DNA of 64,000 bases from Shewanella mangrovisoli (GTDB taxonomy: Bacteria; Pseudomonadota; Gammaproteobacteria; Enterobacterales; Shewanellaceae), in NCBI RefSeq assembly GCF_019457635.1, contig NZ_CP080412.1, positions 186,001-250,000 on the forward strand. Direction: 5' to 3'. The position numbers were made by a program, and so were the translations under genes. The notes under the pieces were generated by a model that saw only the letters and a program-made list of their open reading frames with translations, did no database searches and was not told the DNA's origin. This document shows, piece by piece, positions 34,226 through 45,771 of this stretch. Positions within the stretch are counted from its first letter, which is position 1, and every line of letters starts with the position of its first letter.

Positions 34226-35785
34226 CTAAGATAGTGCGGGGAAGGTCAGCGAGCTGCCAATTCCTAATGGCAGACCTAGGGCCCAGTAAGCCAATAAGAA
34301 ACCGCTCCAAAGCAGGAGAAAACTGATTGAAAACGGCAACATCAGTGCCACTAGAGTGCCAATGCCTGATTCCTTAACGTATTTTTGGCAAAACACCACA
34401 ATCAACGGAAAATAAGGCATCAGCGGAGTGATGATATTGGTCGACGAGTCGCCCACGCGGTAAGCGGCTTGGGTCAGATCGGGCGATACGCCTAGTTCCA
34501 TTAACATGGGTACCATGATGGCTCCAATCAAAGCCCATTTGGCCGACGCAGAGCCGACTAATAGATTGACGAACGCCGTGAGAAACACTATCCCCACCAA
34601 AGTCACGCCCATAGGAAGGGCCAATTCTTTCAACGCCAACGCGCCTTTAATCGCCATTAATGCGCCTAAATTGGATTGACCGAAGGCGTAAATAAACTGG
34701 GCGCAGAAGAAGGCCATGACGATGTAATAACCCATGCCGCTCATGGACTTACTCATGCCTTGAATAATGGCCCTGTGGTTATTCGCCGTGCCCGCAACAT
34801 AGCCATAGACTATGCCTGGCACGAGGAAGAACACAAAAATAATCGCCACAATGGAGCGCATTAAGGGAGCCGAGGCACTGGTTAGCGCGCCATCGGTACC
34901 ACGCCAGGCAGAGTTGTCACCATAGGCGGTAAACACTAGCCCTAAGGCACATAACAACATGGCGCCCATGGCGAATTTGAGACCTCGGCGCTCATGGGGC
35001 GCCAGCTCATCAAGCGTTGGGAGTGTGCTGGGATCGCCATTCACCGCGGTGTTTTTTAGGCGCGGCTCAATTACTTTATCCGTTAAGAACCAACCAACTA
35101 AGATGATTAACACGGCTGAGGCCGACGTAAAGAAGATATTATTCAGTGGGTTAATCGTTAATGTGGCGGCTGCGGGATCGGCGGATAATCTTGCCGCTGC
35201 TTGAGTTAAGCCCGCTAACATAGGATCAAGGCTCGAAGGCACGCCCACGGTCGCAGAAAAACCGCCGGATACGCCCGCGAAAGCGGCGGCAATACCGGCT
35301 AGGGGATGGCGACCCGCGGCATAGAAGATCACCGCGCCGAGCGGGATAACCAGTACATAACCCGCATCTACCGCGACATGGCTCAGGATACCCACGGCGA
35401 TCAATACCGGAGTGAGTAACATCTTGGGGGTAACAGATAAAATTGAGCGCAGCCCAGCATTAATAAAGCCAGTATGCTCAGCCACGCCAAGACCTAGCAT
35501 AGCAACCAGCACGACACCCAGCGGCGGGAAAGTCACAAAGGTGGAGACTATCGTCGAGGTAAACGCAGTCAGTGCGCCGCCTTCGAGCATATTCACGACT
35601 TGAATGGGGTTGCCAGTACGAGGGTCGATTTCATCAAAACTGACACCCGATAATCCCCAAGAGATCAGCCAGACTAAGCCCAGAAACATCGCAAATAACA
35701 CCGCCGGATCGGGCAGTTTATTGCCGACGACTTCGACGCCATTGAGAAATCGCTGGAATCCAGTGACAGGTTTATGGTTTTCCAT
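34226..35785 (-). CDS. AbgT family transporter
   Basis: 519 residues, about 11-13 membrane segments. Family signatures include 'KLPDPAVLFAMFLGLVW' near the start, 'HVAVDAGYVLVIPLGAVIFYAAGRHPLAGIAAAFAGVSGGFSA' (in parts), and 'GDSSTNIITPLMPYFPLIV' near the end. AbgT of E. coli imports p-aminobenzoyl-glutamate; other members export sulfonamides and related antimetabolites. Which applies here is unknown, and no abgA/B peptidase is adjacent. Confidence 0.92.
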   Translation of the reverse strand: MENHKPVTGFQRFLNGVEVVGNKLPDPAVLFAMFLGLVWLISWGLSGVSFDEIDPRTGNPIQVVNMLEGGALTAFTSTIVSTFVTFPPLGVVLVAMLGLGVAEHTGFINAGLRSILSVTPKMLLTPVLIAVGILSHVAVDAGYVLVIPLGAVIFYAAGRHPLAGIAAAFAGVSGGFSATVGVPSSLDPMLAGLTQAAARLSADPAAATLTINPLNNIFFTSASAVLIILVGWFLTDKVIEPRLKNTAVNGDPSTLPTLDELAPHERRGLKFAMGAMLLCALGLVFTAYGDNSAWRGTDGALTSASAPLMRSIVAIIFVFFLVPGIVYGYVAGTANNHRAIIQGMSKSMSGMGYYIVMAFFCAQFIYAFGQSNLGALMAIKGALALKELALPMGVTLVGIVFLTAFVNLLVGSASAKWALIGAIMVPMLMELGVSPDLTQAAYRVGDSSTNIITPLMPYFPLIVVFCQKYVKESGIGTLVALMLPFSISFLLLWSGFLLAYWALGLPLGIGSSLTFPALS

Positions 35786-36125
35786 TTGGGTGTCGCTTCC
35801 TAAATAATGATGGTTGTTATCGATGATTATAAAAACGCAGCATTAATTTAAGCTTGGTTTAACTAATCGATAAGAAATAAAACACAAAAAAATCTATCGC
35901 AGTGACTTTAGTGCGTTTAAGGCTTTCGACAGAGCGCCACTATGCCTTCAAGCCTTCGCCTTGTCTAAAGCCCGTTTAACTCCCGCTGAATGAACAGATA
36001 TTTAATACGATTGGTATTAGTCATAAAATCCATAGGCAAATAAAAAGCGCGGGTTCATCGCTGAACCCGCGCTTTTTTTACTCAACAATGTGTTTGATTA
36101 CATTATCTAAATGAATTCGCTGCGC
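35786..36125. other. Intergenic region AbgT/pckA
   Basis: 340 bases between two leftward genes. It holds the AbgT promoter side and the pckA terminator at 36042-36079. Nothing else was recognised. Confidence 0.5.
36042..36079 (-). terminator. pckA terminator
   Basis: AAAAAGCGCGGGTTCA and TGAACCCGCGCTTTTTTT pair around TCGC. It lies about 45 bases beyond the pckA stop and is very stable. Confidence 0.93.
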
Positions 36126-37667
36126 TTATGCCTTTGGGCCTGCGTTACGGATGGCATCAGACACTTGGTACTTAGCGAAGTTCTTAGTGAAGGCTTCGGC
36201 CAGTTTTTGGGCGTATTCGGCGTACAGTGCCTTATCGCTCCAAGTGTTCACTGGGTTGAGTAGGTTAGTGTCTACACCCGATACCGCCACAGGTACGGCC
36301 AGATTCAGTGTGTCTAAGTGTACGGTTTCGACGTTTTTCAGTTCACCGCTGACAATCGCATCGACAATGGCGCGCGTCGTTGGGATGTCGAAACGTTTAC
36401 CAATGCCGTGTGGGCCACCAGTCCAGCCTGTGTTCACTAAGTACACTTGGCTACCGAATGACTCGATACGCTTCATCAGCAGCTCGGCATACACGCCCGC
36501 AGGACGTGGGAAGAAAGGTGCGCCGAAGCAGGTAGAGAAGGTGGACTGAATCGCCGAAGTTGAACCGATTTCAGTCGAACCGACTTTAGCTGTGTAACCC
36601 GAGAGGAAGTGGTAAGCCGCTTGCTCTTTGCTCAGGATAGAAACCGGTGGTAATACGCCAGACACGTCGCAGGTTAAGAACACCACTGCGTGTGGCTCGG
36701 CGCCACGGTTGTCTTCTTTACGCTGAGCGATATGCTCGAGTGGGTAAGCCGCACGGGTGTTTTCCGTCAGGCTGCTGTCTTTGTAGTTAGGCACGCGGTG
36801 CTCGTCCATTACCACGTTTTCCAGCACAGTACCGAAACGAATCGCATCCCAAATCACTGGCTCGTTCTTTTGGCTTAGGTCGATACACTTGGCGTAGCAG
36901 CCGCCTTCGATGTTGAATACGCCGCCCGGTGCCCAGCCGTGCTCATCGTCACCGATCAGGAAGCGTTTTGGATCCGCAGACAGGGTGGTTTTACCCGTGC
37001 CTGACAGACCGAAGAATAGGGTAGTGTCGCCGTCTTTACCTACGTTAGCCGAGCAGTGCATTGGCAATACGCCTTGAGCTGGCAGCAGGAAGTTTTGTAC
37101 AGAGAACATCGACTTCTTCATTTCGCCAGCGTATTTCAGGCCCGCTAGCAACACTTTGCGCTCGGCAAAGTTTAAGATCACCGCCGCATCTGAATTGGTG
37201 CCATCACGCTCAGGAACACAGACGAAGTCTGGCGCGTTGATGATTTGCCATACAGGCTTGTCTTGACGGTTAAATTCTTCTGGGATGATAAAAAGGTTGC
37301 GGGCGAACAGTTGGTGCCAAGCGTATTGAGTCGTCACGCGCACTGGCTGGTAATGTTCTGGATCTGCACCGACTTCGAGGTCAGATACAAACAACTCTTT
37401 ATCGGCGAGGAATGCTTCTACGCGCGCCCATAATCCTTCAAAAGCACCGGGTTCAAATGCTTGGTTGACGGGGCCCCATTCGATGTCAGCCGCTGAACTG
37501 TCTTCTTTTACGATAAAACGATCGCCAGGAGAGCGACCTGTGCGGGTACCGGTTTTAGCGACCAGTGCGCCGTTTGCAGTCAATTCACCTTCGCCGCGTA
37601 GCAGGGCAAATTCGACCAGTTGTGCTGTTGAGGGGTTGTAGTGAACGCGGTTTAATCCATCCGCCAT
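36126..37667 (-). CDS. pckA: Phosphoenolpyruvate carboxykinase (ATP)
   Basis: Converts oxaloacetate to phosphoenolpyruvate using ATP, a key step of gluconeogenesis on organic acids. 513 residues, normal for the family. Motifs visible are '[17 protein letters not shown]' near residue 40, the Walker A-type kinase-1 loop '[13 protein letters not shown]', the kinase-2 'LIGDDEHGW', and the C-terminal '[11 protein letters not shown]' adenine-binding segment. The start is preceded by GGAGACCTCACT. A strong terminator follows. This is consistent with an organism that grows on lactate and other organic acids. Confidence 0.97.
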   Translation of the reverse strand: MADGLNRVHYNPSTAQLVEFALLRGEGELTANGALVAKTGTRTGRSPGDRFIVKEDSSAADIEWGPVNQAFEPGAFEGLWARVEAFLADKELFVSDLEVGADPEHYQPVRVTTQYAWHQLFARNLFIIPEEFNRQDKPVWQIINAPDFVCVPERDGTNSDAAVILNFAERKVLLAGLKYAGEMKKSMFSVQNFLLPAQGVLPMHCSANVGKDGDTTLFFGLSGTGKTTLSADPKRFLIGDDEHGWAPGGVFNIEGGCYAKCIDLSQKNEPVIWDAIRFGTVLENVVMDEHRVPNYKDSSLTENTRAAYPLEHIAQRKEDNRGAEPHAVVFLTCDVSGVLPPVSILSKEQAAYHFLSGYTAKVGSTEIGSTSAIQSTFSTCFGAPFFPRPAGVYAELLMKRIESFGSQVYLVNTGWTGGPHGIGKRFDIPTTRAIVDAIVSGELKNVETVHLDTLNLAVPVAVSGVDTNLLNPVNTWSDKALYAEYAQKLAEAFTKNFAKYQVSDAIRNAGPKA

Positions 37668-37825
37668 AGTGAGGTCTCCATTGACTTGTATTTGTAAGGT
37701 TATTTTTTTATCGATCGTCTGCCGATTTGTTTTTATTTATCGCCCGAGGCGTGCTAGGGGACAAAGTGTGCCGATTGTATCCTATCCGCGGGTAAAGTGT
37801 GAGCTGGATCATTGAGGCGGTACAA

Positions 37826-37851
37826 AAAAGGGCACCCTAAGGTGCCCTTTT
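37826..37851 (-). terminator. hslO terminator
   Basis: AAAAGGGCACC and GGTGCCCTTTT pair around CTAA, 17 bases beyond the hslO stop and upstream of pckA. Confidence 0.9.
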
Positions 37852-37867
37852 AACAGTCAATTTTGAC

Positions 37868-38728
37868 TTACTGCTGGGTATTTGAAGCTGTGCCGTTGGC
37901 ATAAATAGCTGCGATATCAATACCATCGAATACGTATTTGGCATTGCAGTACTCACAACCCATTTCGACCTTACCGTCTTCGGCCAGAATGGCTTCGACT
38001 TCGGCTTGATCAATGGTTTTGATCGCAGCTGTGCTGCGCTCACGTGAGCAAGTGCATTTAAAGCTGACTTCGATAGGATCGAACAAACGCACTTCTTCTT
38101 GGTGATATAAGCGGTGCAATACGTCCTGCGCATCTAAGGTGAATAACTCTTCTGCCTTGATGGTCGCAGTCAGCTGACACAAATGCTCGAAGTCGGCATT
38201 GTGGCCTTCTTGGCTTGGCAATACTTGCAAGAACATACCCGCAGCTTGCTTACCGTCGGCAAATAACCAGAGTGCAGTAGGTAATTGCTCTGATTGGTTA
38301 AAGTAGTCTTCGACACAGGCGGCTAAGGTTGGTTTGTCTAGGGCGACCACGCCTTGGTAACGCTCGCCTTCATCCGGCGTCAGGGTGATAACCATATAAC
38401 CTTGGCCAAACAGATCGGCAAGGCTAGCATCGTCGGCTAACTCGCCTTCCCAGCGGGCAATACCGCGTAATTGCTGCTGGTTATTGCCATTAATCACCGC
38501 CAGTGATACTGGGCCGTTGCCCTGCAACTGCACGCTGATATCGCCACTGAATTTTAAGGTGGCAGTTAACAGAGACGTCGCCGCCAGCAATTCACCCAGC
38601 AGGATTTGCAACACGGGTGGGTAAGCGTGTGAGCCAATCACCTGTTGATAGCTGTCTTGTAACTGTACGAGTTCACCACGCACATCGGCATTGTCGAACA
38701 AGTAGCGGTTTAAAATATCTTGTATCAT
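37868..38728 (-). CDS. hslO: Hsp33 redox-regulated chaperone
   Basis: 286 residues. Holdase activated by oxidative stress through zinc release and disulfide formation. The redox switch is visible: CxC in 'FKCTCSRE' and CxxC in '[11 protein letters not shown]' near the C-terminus. The start '[23 protein letters not shown]' is the family N-terminus. The Met at 38728 is used; a GTG at 38740 has no better site. Coupled with hslR, 36 bases upstream, in a stress operon ending at a strong terminator. Confidence 0.96.
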   Translation of the reverse strand: MIQDILNRYLFDNADVRGELVQLQDSYQQVIGSHAYPPVLQILLGELLAATSLLTATLKFSGDISVQLQGNGPVSLAVINGNNQQQLRGIARWEGELADDASLADLFGQGYMVITLTPDEGERYQGVVALDKPTLAACVEDYFNQSEQLPTALWLFADGKQAAGMFLQVLPSQEGHNADFEHLCQLTATIKAEELFTLDAQDVLHRLYHQEEVRLFDPIEVSFKCTCSRERSTAAIKTIDQAEVEAILAEDGKVEMGCEYCNAKYVFDGIDIAAIYANGTASNTQQ

Positions 38729-38764
38729 CTTGTATCTCACTGTTAGGTAACTTTTACGTAATTC

Positions 38765-39163
38765 TTAGCATTCTTTAAAACGGATAAGTTGGCGTCGTTG
38801 CTTTTTATCCGGTTTGTGGTCGGGCGCAGGATTATTGAGAATATTCAATCGTCTTGCTTCGGCGTTTACCGCACGCTTGGCTATACTGGCGGCCGTTTCT
38901 TCGTACAATTCCTGCGCAATCGATGCACTTTGGCGCATTTCAGATAATTTTTTTATGACGATCTCTTTATCGTCATATCCCTGTCGTATCTTAAGGACGG
39001 CACCTATCTCGGCATTCTTACTAGATTTGGTGCGAGCACCGTTGTAATGTACTTTGCCGCCGTTGATCATTTCTTTGGCAATGGCACGGGTTTTATAAAA
39101 ACGTGCGGCCCATAACCACTTATCGAGTCGAACGGTGCCACTGTCGCTTACACTTTGCGTCAT
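38765..39163 (-). CDS. hslR: Ribosome-associated heat shock protein Hsp15
   Basis: 132 residues. An S4 RNA-binding domain near the start ('RLDKWLWAARFYKTRAIAKEMINGGKV') is followed by a basic C-terminal tail ending 'KKQRRQLIRFKEC'. Hsp15 binds 50S subunits carrying stalled peptidyl-tRNA and helps recycle them. The Met at 39163 is preceded by TTGGAGACACT; the Met at 39226 has no such site. It is the first gene of the hslR-hslO pair, divergent from the secretion operon. Confidence 0.95.
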   Translation of the reverse strand: MTQSVSDSGTVRLDKWLWAARFYKTRAIAKEMINGGKVHYNGARTKSSKNAEIGAVLKIRQGYDDKEIVIKKLSEMRQSASIAQELYEETAASIAKRAVNAEARRLNILNNPAPDHKPDKKQRRQLIRFKEC

Positions 39164-39414
39164 AGTGTCTCCAAGATAAAAGATCGATGAGTTCACATGC
39201 TGAACAATAAAATGCCTAAGCCGCATTGCTATTATGTTAAAGGGTGGTGCGCTTCACACCCTTTTGAGGCGGGCAAAGTTAGCATAAATGGCGAATTTTC
39301 GCCAATTGCAATACTGTTATGGGGTTGTTGCCAAATGCGGCCTAGGTTAGCATGTGGCGAACATTCTAATTTTTATAATCAGAACAGAGACCTGTATTGA
39401 GGGTCCACATAAAT
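39164..39414. promoter_or_regulatory. Divergent hslR/gspC promoter region
   Basis: 251 bases between the starts of the heat-shock pair and the secretion operon, carrying both promoters. No specific operator was recognised. A GAGGG motif close to 39400 acts as the gspC ribosome binding site. Confidence 0.5.
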
Positions 39415-40341
39415 ATGGATTTATTAGATAAAGTTATCGCTAAAGCTGCAGGTATCCCGCATAAGCCATTGAGTCAGGTTGTTTTCTGGTTTGGTTTTAT
39501 TCTGTGTTTACTCTTAGCCGCGCAAATTACATGGAAACTCGTACCTAGCACTGCATCCCCAACGGCTTGGTCTCCTACGGCTGTCACCACGATAGGTAAA
39601 GGGGCTGGGCAAGTTGATCTGGCGGGATTACAGCAGCTTGCACTGTTTGGCAGAGCCGATGCCAAAACCGATAAACCGAAAGTGGAAGTGGTTGAGACTG
39701 TGACCGATGCGCCTAAGACGTCCCTCTCGATTCAATTAACGGGTGTGGTGGCCTCGACCGCCGATCAAAAAGGCCTCGCGATTATCGAGTCCAGCGGTAG
39801 TCAAGAAACCTACAGCCTAGGCGATAAGATCAAAGGCACTTCGGCTTCGTTAAAAGAAGTCTACGCCGACCGGATTATCATCACCAACGCGGGCCGTTAC
39901 GAGACCCTGATGCTCGATGGTCTGGTTTACACCAGCCAAAGCCCGGCGAATCAGCAATTACAAAAGGCTAAGAGTGAAAAAGCCGAGGTGGTTAGCCGCG
40001 TGGATCAGCGCAAAAATGCTGAAATTTCCCAAGAGCTGGCAGAATCCCGCAGCGAACTCTTAGCCGATCCCAGCAAAATTACCGATTACATCGCGATCTC
40101 TCCCGTCAGACAGGGCGAAAGCGTCGTGGGTTACCGTCTAAACCCGGGTAAAGATGTGAACCTTTTTAAGCAAGCGGGCTTTAAACCCAATGACCTTGCG
40201 AAATCGATTAATGGATACGACCTGACTGTGATGAGTCAGGCGTTAGAAATGATGAGCCAATTGCCTGAGTTAACTGAAGTTTCCATTATGGTGGAACGGG
40301 AAGGACAATTGGTTGAAATCATGTTTAGTTTGCCGCAATAA
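39415..40341 (+). CDS. gspC: Type II secretion system protein GspC
   Basis: 308 residues. Inner-membrane component linking the GspD secretin to the cytosolic platform. A single transmembrane helix is near residues 20-40 ('FWFGFILCLLLAAQI'), followed by the periplasmic homology region ('LSIQLTGVVASTADQKGLAIIES') and a C-terminal PDZ-like region ('GYDLTVMSQALEMMSQL'). A TTG at 39397 would add six residues; the Met at 39415 was chosen. It begins an operon of gspC to gspN on one strand. Confidence 0.95.
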   Translation: MDLLDKVIAKAAGIPHKPLSQVVFWFGFILCLLLAAQITWKLVPSTASPTAWSPTAVTTIGKGAGQVDLAGLQQLALFGRADAKTDKPKVEVVETVTDAPKTSLSIQLTGVVASTADQKGLAIIESSGSQETYSLGDKIKGTSASLKEVYADRIIITNAGRYETLMLDGLVYTSQSPANQQLQKAKSEKAEVVSRVDQRKNAEISQELAESRSELLADPSKITDYIAISPVRQGESVVGYRLNPGKDVNLFKQAGFKPNDLAKSINGYDLTVMSQALEMMSQLPELTEVSIMVEREGQLVEIMFSLPQ

Positions 40342-40365
40342 CACGCGTTAGAGGAAAGTAAAATA

Positions 40366-42477
40366 ATGAATAACAAACGGATTCGACGCAAACTGATTGC
40401 TGGAGTTGTGGCTGGCGCCACTATGCTGACCTCGCAATTTGTTTGGTCTGAACAATATGCGGCCAACTTTAAAGGCACTGATATCCAAGAATTTATCAAC
40501 ATCGTTGGTAAAAACCTGAATAAAACCATCATTGTTGACCCGACCATTCGCGGCAAGATCAACGTGCGCAGTTATGATCTGCTCAACGATGAGCAGTATT
40601 ACCAATTCTTCCTCAACGTGCTGCAAGTTTACGGTTATGCCATCGTCGAGATGGAAAACAACGTCATCAAGGTCATCAAAGACAAAGATGCGAAAACCGC
40701 GGCGATTCGTGTTGCCAACGACAACGACCCAGGTTTAGGCGATGAAATGGTCACCCGCATTGTGGCGTTGTATAACACCGAAGCCAAGCAGTTAGCGCCG
40801 TTATTACGCCAGTTAAACGATAACGCTGGTGGCGGTAACGTAGTGAACTACGACCCATCGAACGTGCTGATGTTGTCAGGCCGCGCAGCGGTAGTGAATA
40901 AGTTAGTTGAAATCGTGCGTCGTGTAGATAAGCAGGGCGATACCTCGGTACAAGTGGTGCCACTCGAATACGCTTCAGCCGGTGAAATGGTGCGTATTAT
41001 CGATACCCTTTACCGCGCGACGGCTAACCAAGCGCAGCTCCCAGGACAAGCGCCTAAGGTGGTTGCCGACGAGCGGATTAACGCCGTGGTGGTCAGTGGT
41101 GATGAAAAGAGCCGCCAACGCGTGGTTGAGCTTATCCACCGCCTCGATGCCGAGCAGGCCAGCACAGGTAATACCAAGGTACGCTACTTACGTTACGCCA
41201 AGGCCGAAGATTTAGTCGAGGTGTTGACCGGATTTGCGCAAAAGCTAGAGGGTGAAAAAGACCCTAGCGCGCAGGCTGGAGCTAAACGTCGTAATGAAAT
41301 CAACATTATGGCCCACACTGATACCAACGCCTTAGTGATCAGCGCAGAGCCAGATCAAATGCGCACTATCGAGAGCGTGATTAACCAACTCGATATTCGC
41401 CGCGCCCAAGTATTAGTCGAAGCCATTATTGTAGAAGTTGCCGAAGGCGATAACGTTGGCTTTGGCGTGCAATGGGCCGCTAAAGCGGGCGGTGGTACTC
41501 AGTTCAATAACTTAGGCCCAACCATTGGCGAAATTGGCGCCGGTATTTGGCAGGCACAGGATGTGAAAGCTTCCCAAACTTGTACCGGTTCTGGAGATAA
41601 TCAGACCTGTACAGACAACCCTGATACCAAAGGTGATGTGACATTACTTGCCCAAGCCTTAGGTAAAGTGAATGGTATGGCGTGGGGCGTGGCTATGGGG
41701 GACTTCGGTGCCTTAATACAAGCTGTGTCAGCCGATACCAACTCGAACGTACTGGCAACACCTTCTATCACCACCTTGGATAACCAAGAAGCCTCCTTTA
41801 TCGTCGGTGACGAAGTGCCGATTCTGACGGGTTCTACCGCCAGCTCAAACAACAGTAACCCATTCCAAACCGTTGAACGTAAAGAGGTTGGGGTGAAGTT
41901 AAAAGTGGTGCCTCAGATCAACGAAGGCAACGCGGTTAAGCTTGCGATTGAGCAAGAAGTCTCGGGCGTAAACGGTAACACAGGTGTGGATATCTCCTTC
42001 GCGACTCGTCGTTTAACTACCACTGTGATGGCTGATTCAGGGCAAATCGTAGTGCTCGGTGGTTTGATTAACGAAGAAGTCCAAGAAAGCGTGCAGAAAG
42101 TGCCATTCCTTGGTGACATTCCGGTACTCGGACACCTATTCAAGTCGTCTTCGAGTAAGAAGACCAAAAAGAACCTGATGATTTTCATCAAGCCTACCAT
42201 TATCCGTGATGGTGTGACTATGGAAGGTATCGCAGGCCGTAAATACAACTATTTCAGAGCATTACAACTTGAGCAGCAAGAGCGCGGCGTGAACTTAATG
42301 CCAAATACTCAAGTGCCAATTCTGGAAGAATGGAATCAATCTGAATACCTGCCGCCGGAAGTGAATGAGATTTTAGAGCGTTATAAAGAAGGCAAAGGGT
42401 TAGATACCAATATGCGTAAAACGGACTCGACCCTCAAGTCGCTGGATGAAAACAAGAACAAAGACAAAACACAATGA
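40366..42477 (+). CDS. gspD: Type II secretion secretin GspD
   Basis: 703 residues. Outer-membrane secretin pore. A signal peptide ends near 'FVWSEQ'; N0 and repeated N1-N3 KH-like domains follow (about 30-320), each showing '[16 protein letters not shown]'-type segments, and the secretin core with '[19 protein letters not shown]' and '[16 protein letters not shown]' lies near the C-terminus. A Lys/Asp-rich tail ends the protein and may be the pilotin-binding S-domain. gspE overlaps it by 4 bases (ATGA). Confidence 0.96.
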   Translation: MNNKRIRRKLIAGVVAGATMLTSQFVWSEQYAANFKGTDIQEFINIVGKNLNKTIIVDPTIRGKINVRSYDLLNDEQYYQFFLNVLQVYGYAIVEMENNVIKVIKDKDAKTAAIRVANDNDPGLGDEMVTRIVALYNTEAKQLAPLLRQLNDNAGGGNVVNYDPSNVLMLSGRAAVVNKLVEIVRRVDKQGDTSVQVVPLEYASAGEMVRIIDTLYRATANQAQLPGQAPKVVADERINAVVVSGDEKSRQRVVELIHRLDAEQASTGNTKVRYLRYAKAEDLVEVLTGFAQKLEGEKDPSAQAGAKRRNEINIMAHTDTNALVISAEPDQMRTIESVINQLDIRRAQVLVEAIIVEVAEGDNVGFGVQWAAKAGGGTQFNNLGPTIGEIGAGIWQAQDVKASQTCTGSGDNQTCTDNPDTKGDVTLLAQALGKVNGMAWGVAMGDFGALIQAVSADTNSNVLATPSITTLDNQEASFIVGDEVPILTGSTASSNNSNPFQTVERKEVGVKLKVVPQINEGNAVKLAIEQEVSGVNGNTGVDISFATRRLTTTVMADSGQIVVLGGLINEEVQESVQKVPFLGDIPVLGHLFKSSSSKKTKKNLMIFIKPTIIRDGVTMEGIAGRKYNYFRALQLEQQERGVNLMPNTQVPILEEWNQSEYLPPEVNEILERYKEGKGLDTNMRKTDSTLKSLDENKNKDKTQ

Positions 42478-44039
42478 GTGAAATACAAGTAACCCAAGTC
42501 GAGGATTTAAGCCTAGTTTCTAACGAACTAGGGCTTGAAGCCGAAGGTGATGAGGTATTTCGCTCCAGCAGCAAAGAGCGTTTACCCTTTGCCTTTGCCC
42601 ACCGCCATGAGGTGATTTTAGCCTATGGCGATGATGGCGCCTTGAACCTGTTTTATACCGCCAAGACCCCATTGGCGGCCATGCTCGAAGCACGCCGCTA
42701 CTCGGGCGCGGATTTGCCACTGGTATTGCTCGAACCGGGCAAGTTTGAGGCAAAATTAACCCAGGCTTATCAAGCCAACTCCTCCGAAGCGCAGCAGCTG
42801 ATGGAAGATATTGGCAACGAGATGGATTTATTCACCCTCGCCGAAGAGCTGCCGCAAACCGAAGATCTGCTGGAAGGCGATGACGATGCGCCTATTATCA
42901 AGCTGATTAACGCCTTGTTATCTGAAGCCATTAAAGAAGAAGCTTCGGATATCCATATCGAAACCTACGAGAAGCAGTTAGTCGTGCGTTTCCGTATCGA
43001 CGGCGTGTTGAAGGAAGTGCTTAAACCAAATCGTAAGCTGTCATCCCTGTTGGTGTCGCGGATTAAGGTCATGGCGCGCCTCGATATCGCCGAGAAACGT
43101 GTACCGCAGGACGGCCGTATTTCGCTGCGGATTGCGGGTCGTGCGGTGGACGTGCGGGTATCGACCATGCCATCGAGCCATGGCGAGCGTGTGGTACTGC
43201 GTCTGTTAGATAAAAATGCCGGTAATTTGGACTTAAAACAACTGGGGATGACCGACAGTATCCGTGCCCAGTTCGATGAGATCATCCGTCGTCCACACGG
43301 CATTATTCTGGTGACAGGCCCTACGGGTTCGGGTAAGAGTACCACGCTGTACGCGGGTCTTACCGAAATTAACTCTAAAGATACCAATATCTTAACTGTT
43401 GAAGATCCCATCGAATACGAATTAGAGGGTATAGGTCAAACTCAAGTGAACACTAAGGCGGACATGACCTTCGCCCGTGGTCTGCGTGCGATTCTGCGTC
43501 AAGACCCGGATGTAGTAATGATCGGGGAAATCCGTGACCTAGAAACCGCACAAATTGCGGTGCAGGCATCTTTGACTGGTCACTTAGTGATTTCAACCCT
43601 GCATACCAATACGGCCTCGGGCGCGATTACCCGTCTGCAGGACATGGGCGTAGAGCCTTTCTTAGTCTCATCGAGTTTGCTTGGGGTATTAGCCCAGCGC
43701 TTAATCCGTACACTCTGTCCAAAATGTAAGACGGAACATGTGCCCGATGCCCGTGAGCGTGAGCTACTGGGAATGGCGGCGGACGATCATCGCCATATTT
43801 ACCGCGCCAATGGTTGTAAGGCCTGCGGTAGCAGTGGCTACCGTGGTCGTACGGGTATCCATGAGTTATTGCTGGTCGATGATAATGTGCGTGAGCTGAT
43901 CCACGGTGGACGTGGTGAACTGGCGATTGAGAAATATATCCGCCAGTCGGTGCCAAGCATTCGCCACGATGGCATGAGCAAGGTGCTCTCAGGTATCACC
44001 ACTCTGGAAGAAGTCCTGAGGGTGACCCGCGAGGAGTAA
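42474..44039 (+). CDS. gspE: Type II secretion ATPase GspE
   Basis: 521 residues. Cytosolic hexameric ATPase that powers pseudopilus growth. Walker A is '[12 protein letters not shown]', Walker B-type '[16 protein letters not shown]', with the His box '[11 protein letters not shown]'. A zinc-binding tetracysteine domain is visible as CPKC and CKAC. The N-terminal domain (about 1-130) binds GspL. Normal length, intact motifs. Confidence 0.97.
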   Translation: MSEIQVTQVEDLSLVSNELGLEAEGDEVFRSSSKERLPFAFAHRHEVILAYGDDGALNLFYTAKTPLAAMLEARRYSGADLPLVLLEPGKFEAKLTQAYQANSSEAQQLMEDIGNEMDLFTLAEELPQTEDLLEGDDDAPIIKLINALLSEAIKEEASDIHIETYEKQLVVRFRIDGVLKEVLKPNRKLSSLLVSRIKVMARLDIAEKRVPQDGRISLRIAGRAVDVRVSTMPSSHGERVVLRLLDKNAGNLDLKQLGMTDSIRAQFDEIIRRPHGIILVTGPTGSGKSTTLYAGLTEINSKDTNILTVEDPIEYELEGIGQTQVNTKADMTFARGLRAILRQDPDVVMIGEIRDLETAQIAVQASLTGHLVISTLHTNTASGAITRLQDMGVEPFLVSSSLLGVLAQRLIRTLCPKCKTEHVPDARERELLGMAADDHRHIYRANGCKACGSSGYRGRTGIHELLLVDDNVRELIHGGRGELAIEKYIRQSVPSIRHDGMSKVLSGITTLEEVLRVTREE

Positions 44040-44042
44040 GCT

Positions 44043-45266
44043 ATGCCAGCATTTGAATATAAGGCGCTGGACGCCAAGGGAAAACAGCTAAAAGGGGTGA
44101 TTGAGGCGGATACCGCCAGACATGCCCGTAGTCAGCTGCGTGACCAACGCATGATGCCGCTGGAAATTTTGCCGGTCACCGAAAAAGAAGCCAAGGCAAA
44201 AGGTACGGGATTCTCGCCCTTTAAGCGCGGGATTTCGGTGGCGGAATTAGCGTTGATCACCCGTCAAATCGCCACACTGGTCGCGGCGGGTTTACCGATT
44301 GAGGAATGTCTCAAGGCGGTGGGCCAGCAATGTGAGAAGGCGCGTCTCGCCAGCATGATCATGGCGGTGCGCTCCCGCGTGGTGGAAGGCTATAGTCTGG
44401 CCGACTCTCTTGCCGAATTTCCGCATATTTTCGATGACTTGTACCGCGCCATGGTAGCCTCGGGTGAAAAATCCGGCCACTTAGAAGTGGTACTGAACCG
44501 CTTAGCCGATTACACCGAACGTCGTCAGCAGCTGAAGTCCAAACTGCAACAGGCGATGATTTACCCCATTATGCTGACGATAGTGGCCATTGGGGTGGTG
44601 TCGGTGTTATTGGCCGCCGTGGTGCCAAAAGTGGTTGGCCAATTTGAGCATATGGGCGCCGAGTTACCGGCGACGACCCGCTTCTTAATTGCCGCCTCAG
44701 ACTTTGTCCAGCACTATGGCCTGTTTGTTATCTTGGCGATTGGTATTCTGCTGGTGGTGTTCCAGCGTCTACTCAAGTCACCGATTTTCAAGATGAAATA
44801 CCATACGTTTTTGCTGAAAATGCCGGTGATTGGCCGAGTGAGTAAAGGACTCAATACCGCGCGGTTTGCGCGTACCCTGAGTATTTTATCTGCCAGCTCG
44901 GTGCCTTTGTTAGATGGGATGCGCATTGCCAGCGAAGTATTGCAAAATGTGCGGGTGCGAGCGGCGGTGGATGATGCCACGGCACGCGTACGGGAAGGAA
45001 CTAGCCTAGGCGCAGCGTTGACTAACACTAAGCTATTCCCGGCGATGATGTTATATATGATCGCCTCGGGGGAGAAGAGTGGTCAGCTCGAGGAAATGCT
45101 TGAGCGTGCTGCAGATAACCAGGATAGGGAATTCGAGAGTAATGTTACACTGGCGCTGGGCGTGTTCGAGCCCATGTTGGTGGTGAGCATGGCGGGGGTT
45201 GTACTCTTTATCGTGATGGCCATTCTGCAACCTATTTTGGCACTGAACAATTTGATTAGTGGCTAG
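44043..45266 (+). CDS. gspF: Type II secretion inner-membrane protein GspF
   Basis: 407 residues. Platform protein with two duplicated helical cytosolic domains, each with 'LPIEECLKAVGQQ' or 'VPLLDGMRIASEVLQN', and three transmembrane segments (near 170-195, 220-240, 370-400). It starts three bases after gspE. The end 'MAILQPILALNNLI' matches the family. Confidence 0.96.
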   Translation: MPAFEYKALDAKGKQLKGVIEADTARHARSQLRDQRMMPLEILPVTEKEAKAKGTGFSPFKRGISVAELALITRQIATLVAAGLPIEECLKAVGQQCEKARLASMIMAVRSRVVEGYSLADSLAEFPHIFDDLYRAMVASGEKSGHLEVVLNRLADYTERRQQLKSKLQQAMIYPIMLTIVAIGVVSVLLAAVVPKVVGQFEHMGAELPATTRFLIAASDFVQHYGLFVILAIGILLVVFQRLLKSPIFKMKYHTFLLKMPVIGRVSKGLNTARFARTLSILSASSVPLLDGMRIASEVLQNVRVRAAVDDATARVREGTSLGAALTNTKLFPAMMLYMIASGEKSGQLEEMLERAADNQDREFESNVTLALGVFEPMLVVSMAGVVLFIVMAILQPILALNNLISG

Positions 45267-45335
45267 TTATTAAATTTATGGATTATTGCCTCTTTGGACT
45301 CAGAGATGGCGCAGGTTTTTTAGGAGATGTAGTCG

Positions 45336-45770
45336 ATGCAAATGAACAAAAAGCACAAGGGTTTTACCTTACTCGAAGTGATGGTGGTTATCGTTATCCT
45401 CGGTATTTTGGCGTCTATGGTAGTGCCAAACCTGATGGGCAACAAAGATAAAGCCGACCAACAGAAAGCGGTATCTGACATAGTGGCGCTCGAAAACGCC
45501 TTAGATATGTACAAGTTAGATAACGGTATTTATCCCACGACTGAACAAGGTTTAGAAGCCTTAGTGCAAAAGCCCACGATCTCACCCGAGCCACGTAACT
45601 ACCGTGAAGAAGGCTATGTGAAGCGTTTACCACAGGATCCATGGCGCAATAACTACTTACTGTTAAGCCCAGGCGAAAACAGCAAGTTAGATATCTTTAG
45701 TGCAGGCCCAGATGGTCAGCCAGGTACCGAAGACGATATCGGTAACTGGAACTTACAGAACTTCCAATAA
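45336..45770 (+). CDS. gspG: Major pseudopilin GspG
   Basis: 144 residues. The prepilin peptidase site is 'KG|FTLLEVMVVIVILGILA', with Glu at +5 of the mature protein. The C-terminal part has the calcium-binding and 'GQPGTEDDIGNW' loops typical of GspG. AGGAGATG precedes the start; the 69-base gap from gspF has no obvious terminator. GspG is the most abundant pilin, which may explain its strong ribosome binding site. The prepilin peptidase is not encoded here. Confidence 0.97.
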   Translation: MQMNKKHKGFTLLEVMVVIVILGILASMVVPNLMGNKDKADQQKAVSDIVALENALDMYKLDNGIYPTTEQGLEALVQKPTISPEPRNYREEGYVKRLPQDPWRNNYLLLSPGENSKLDIFSAGPDGQPGTEDDIGNWNLQNFQ

Positions 45771-45771
45771 G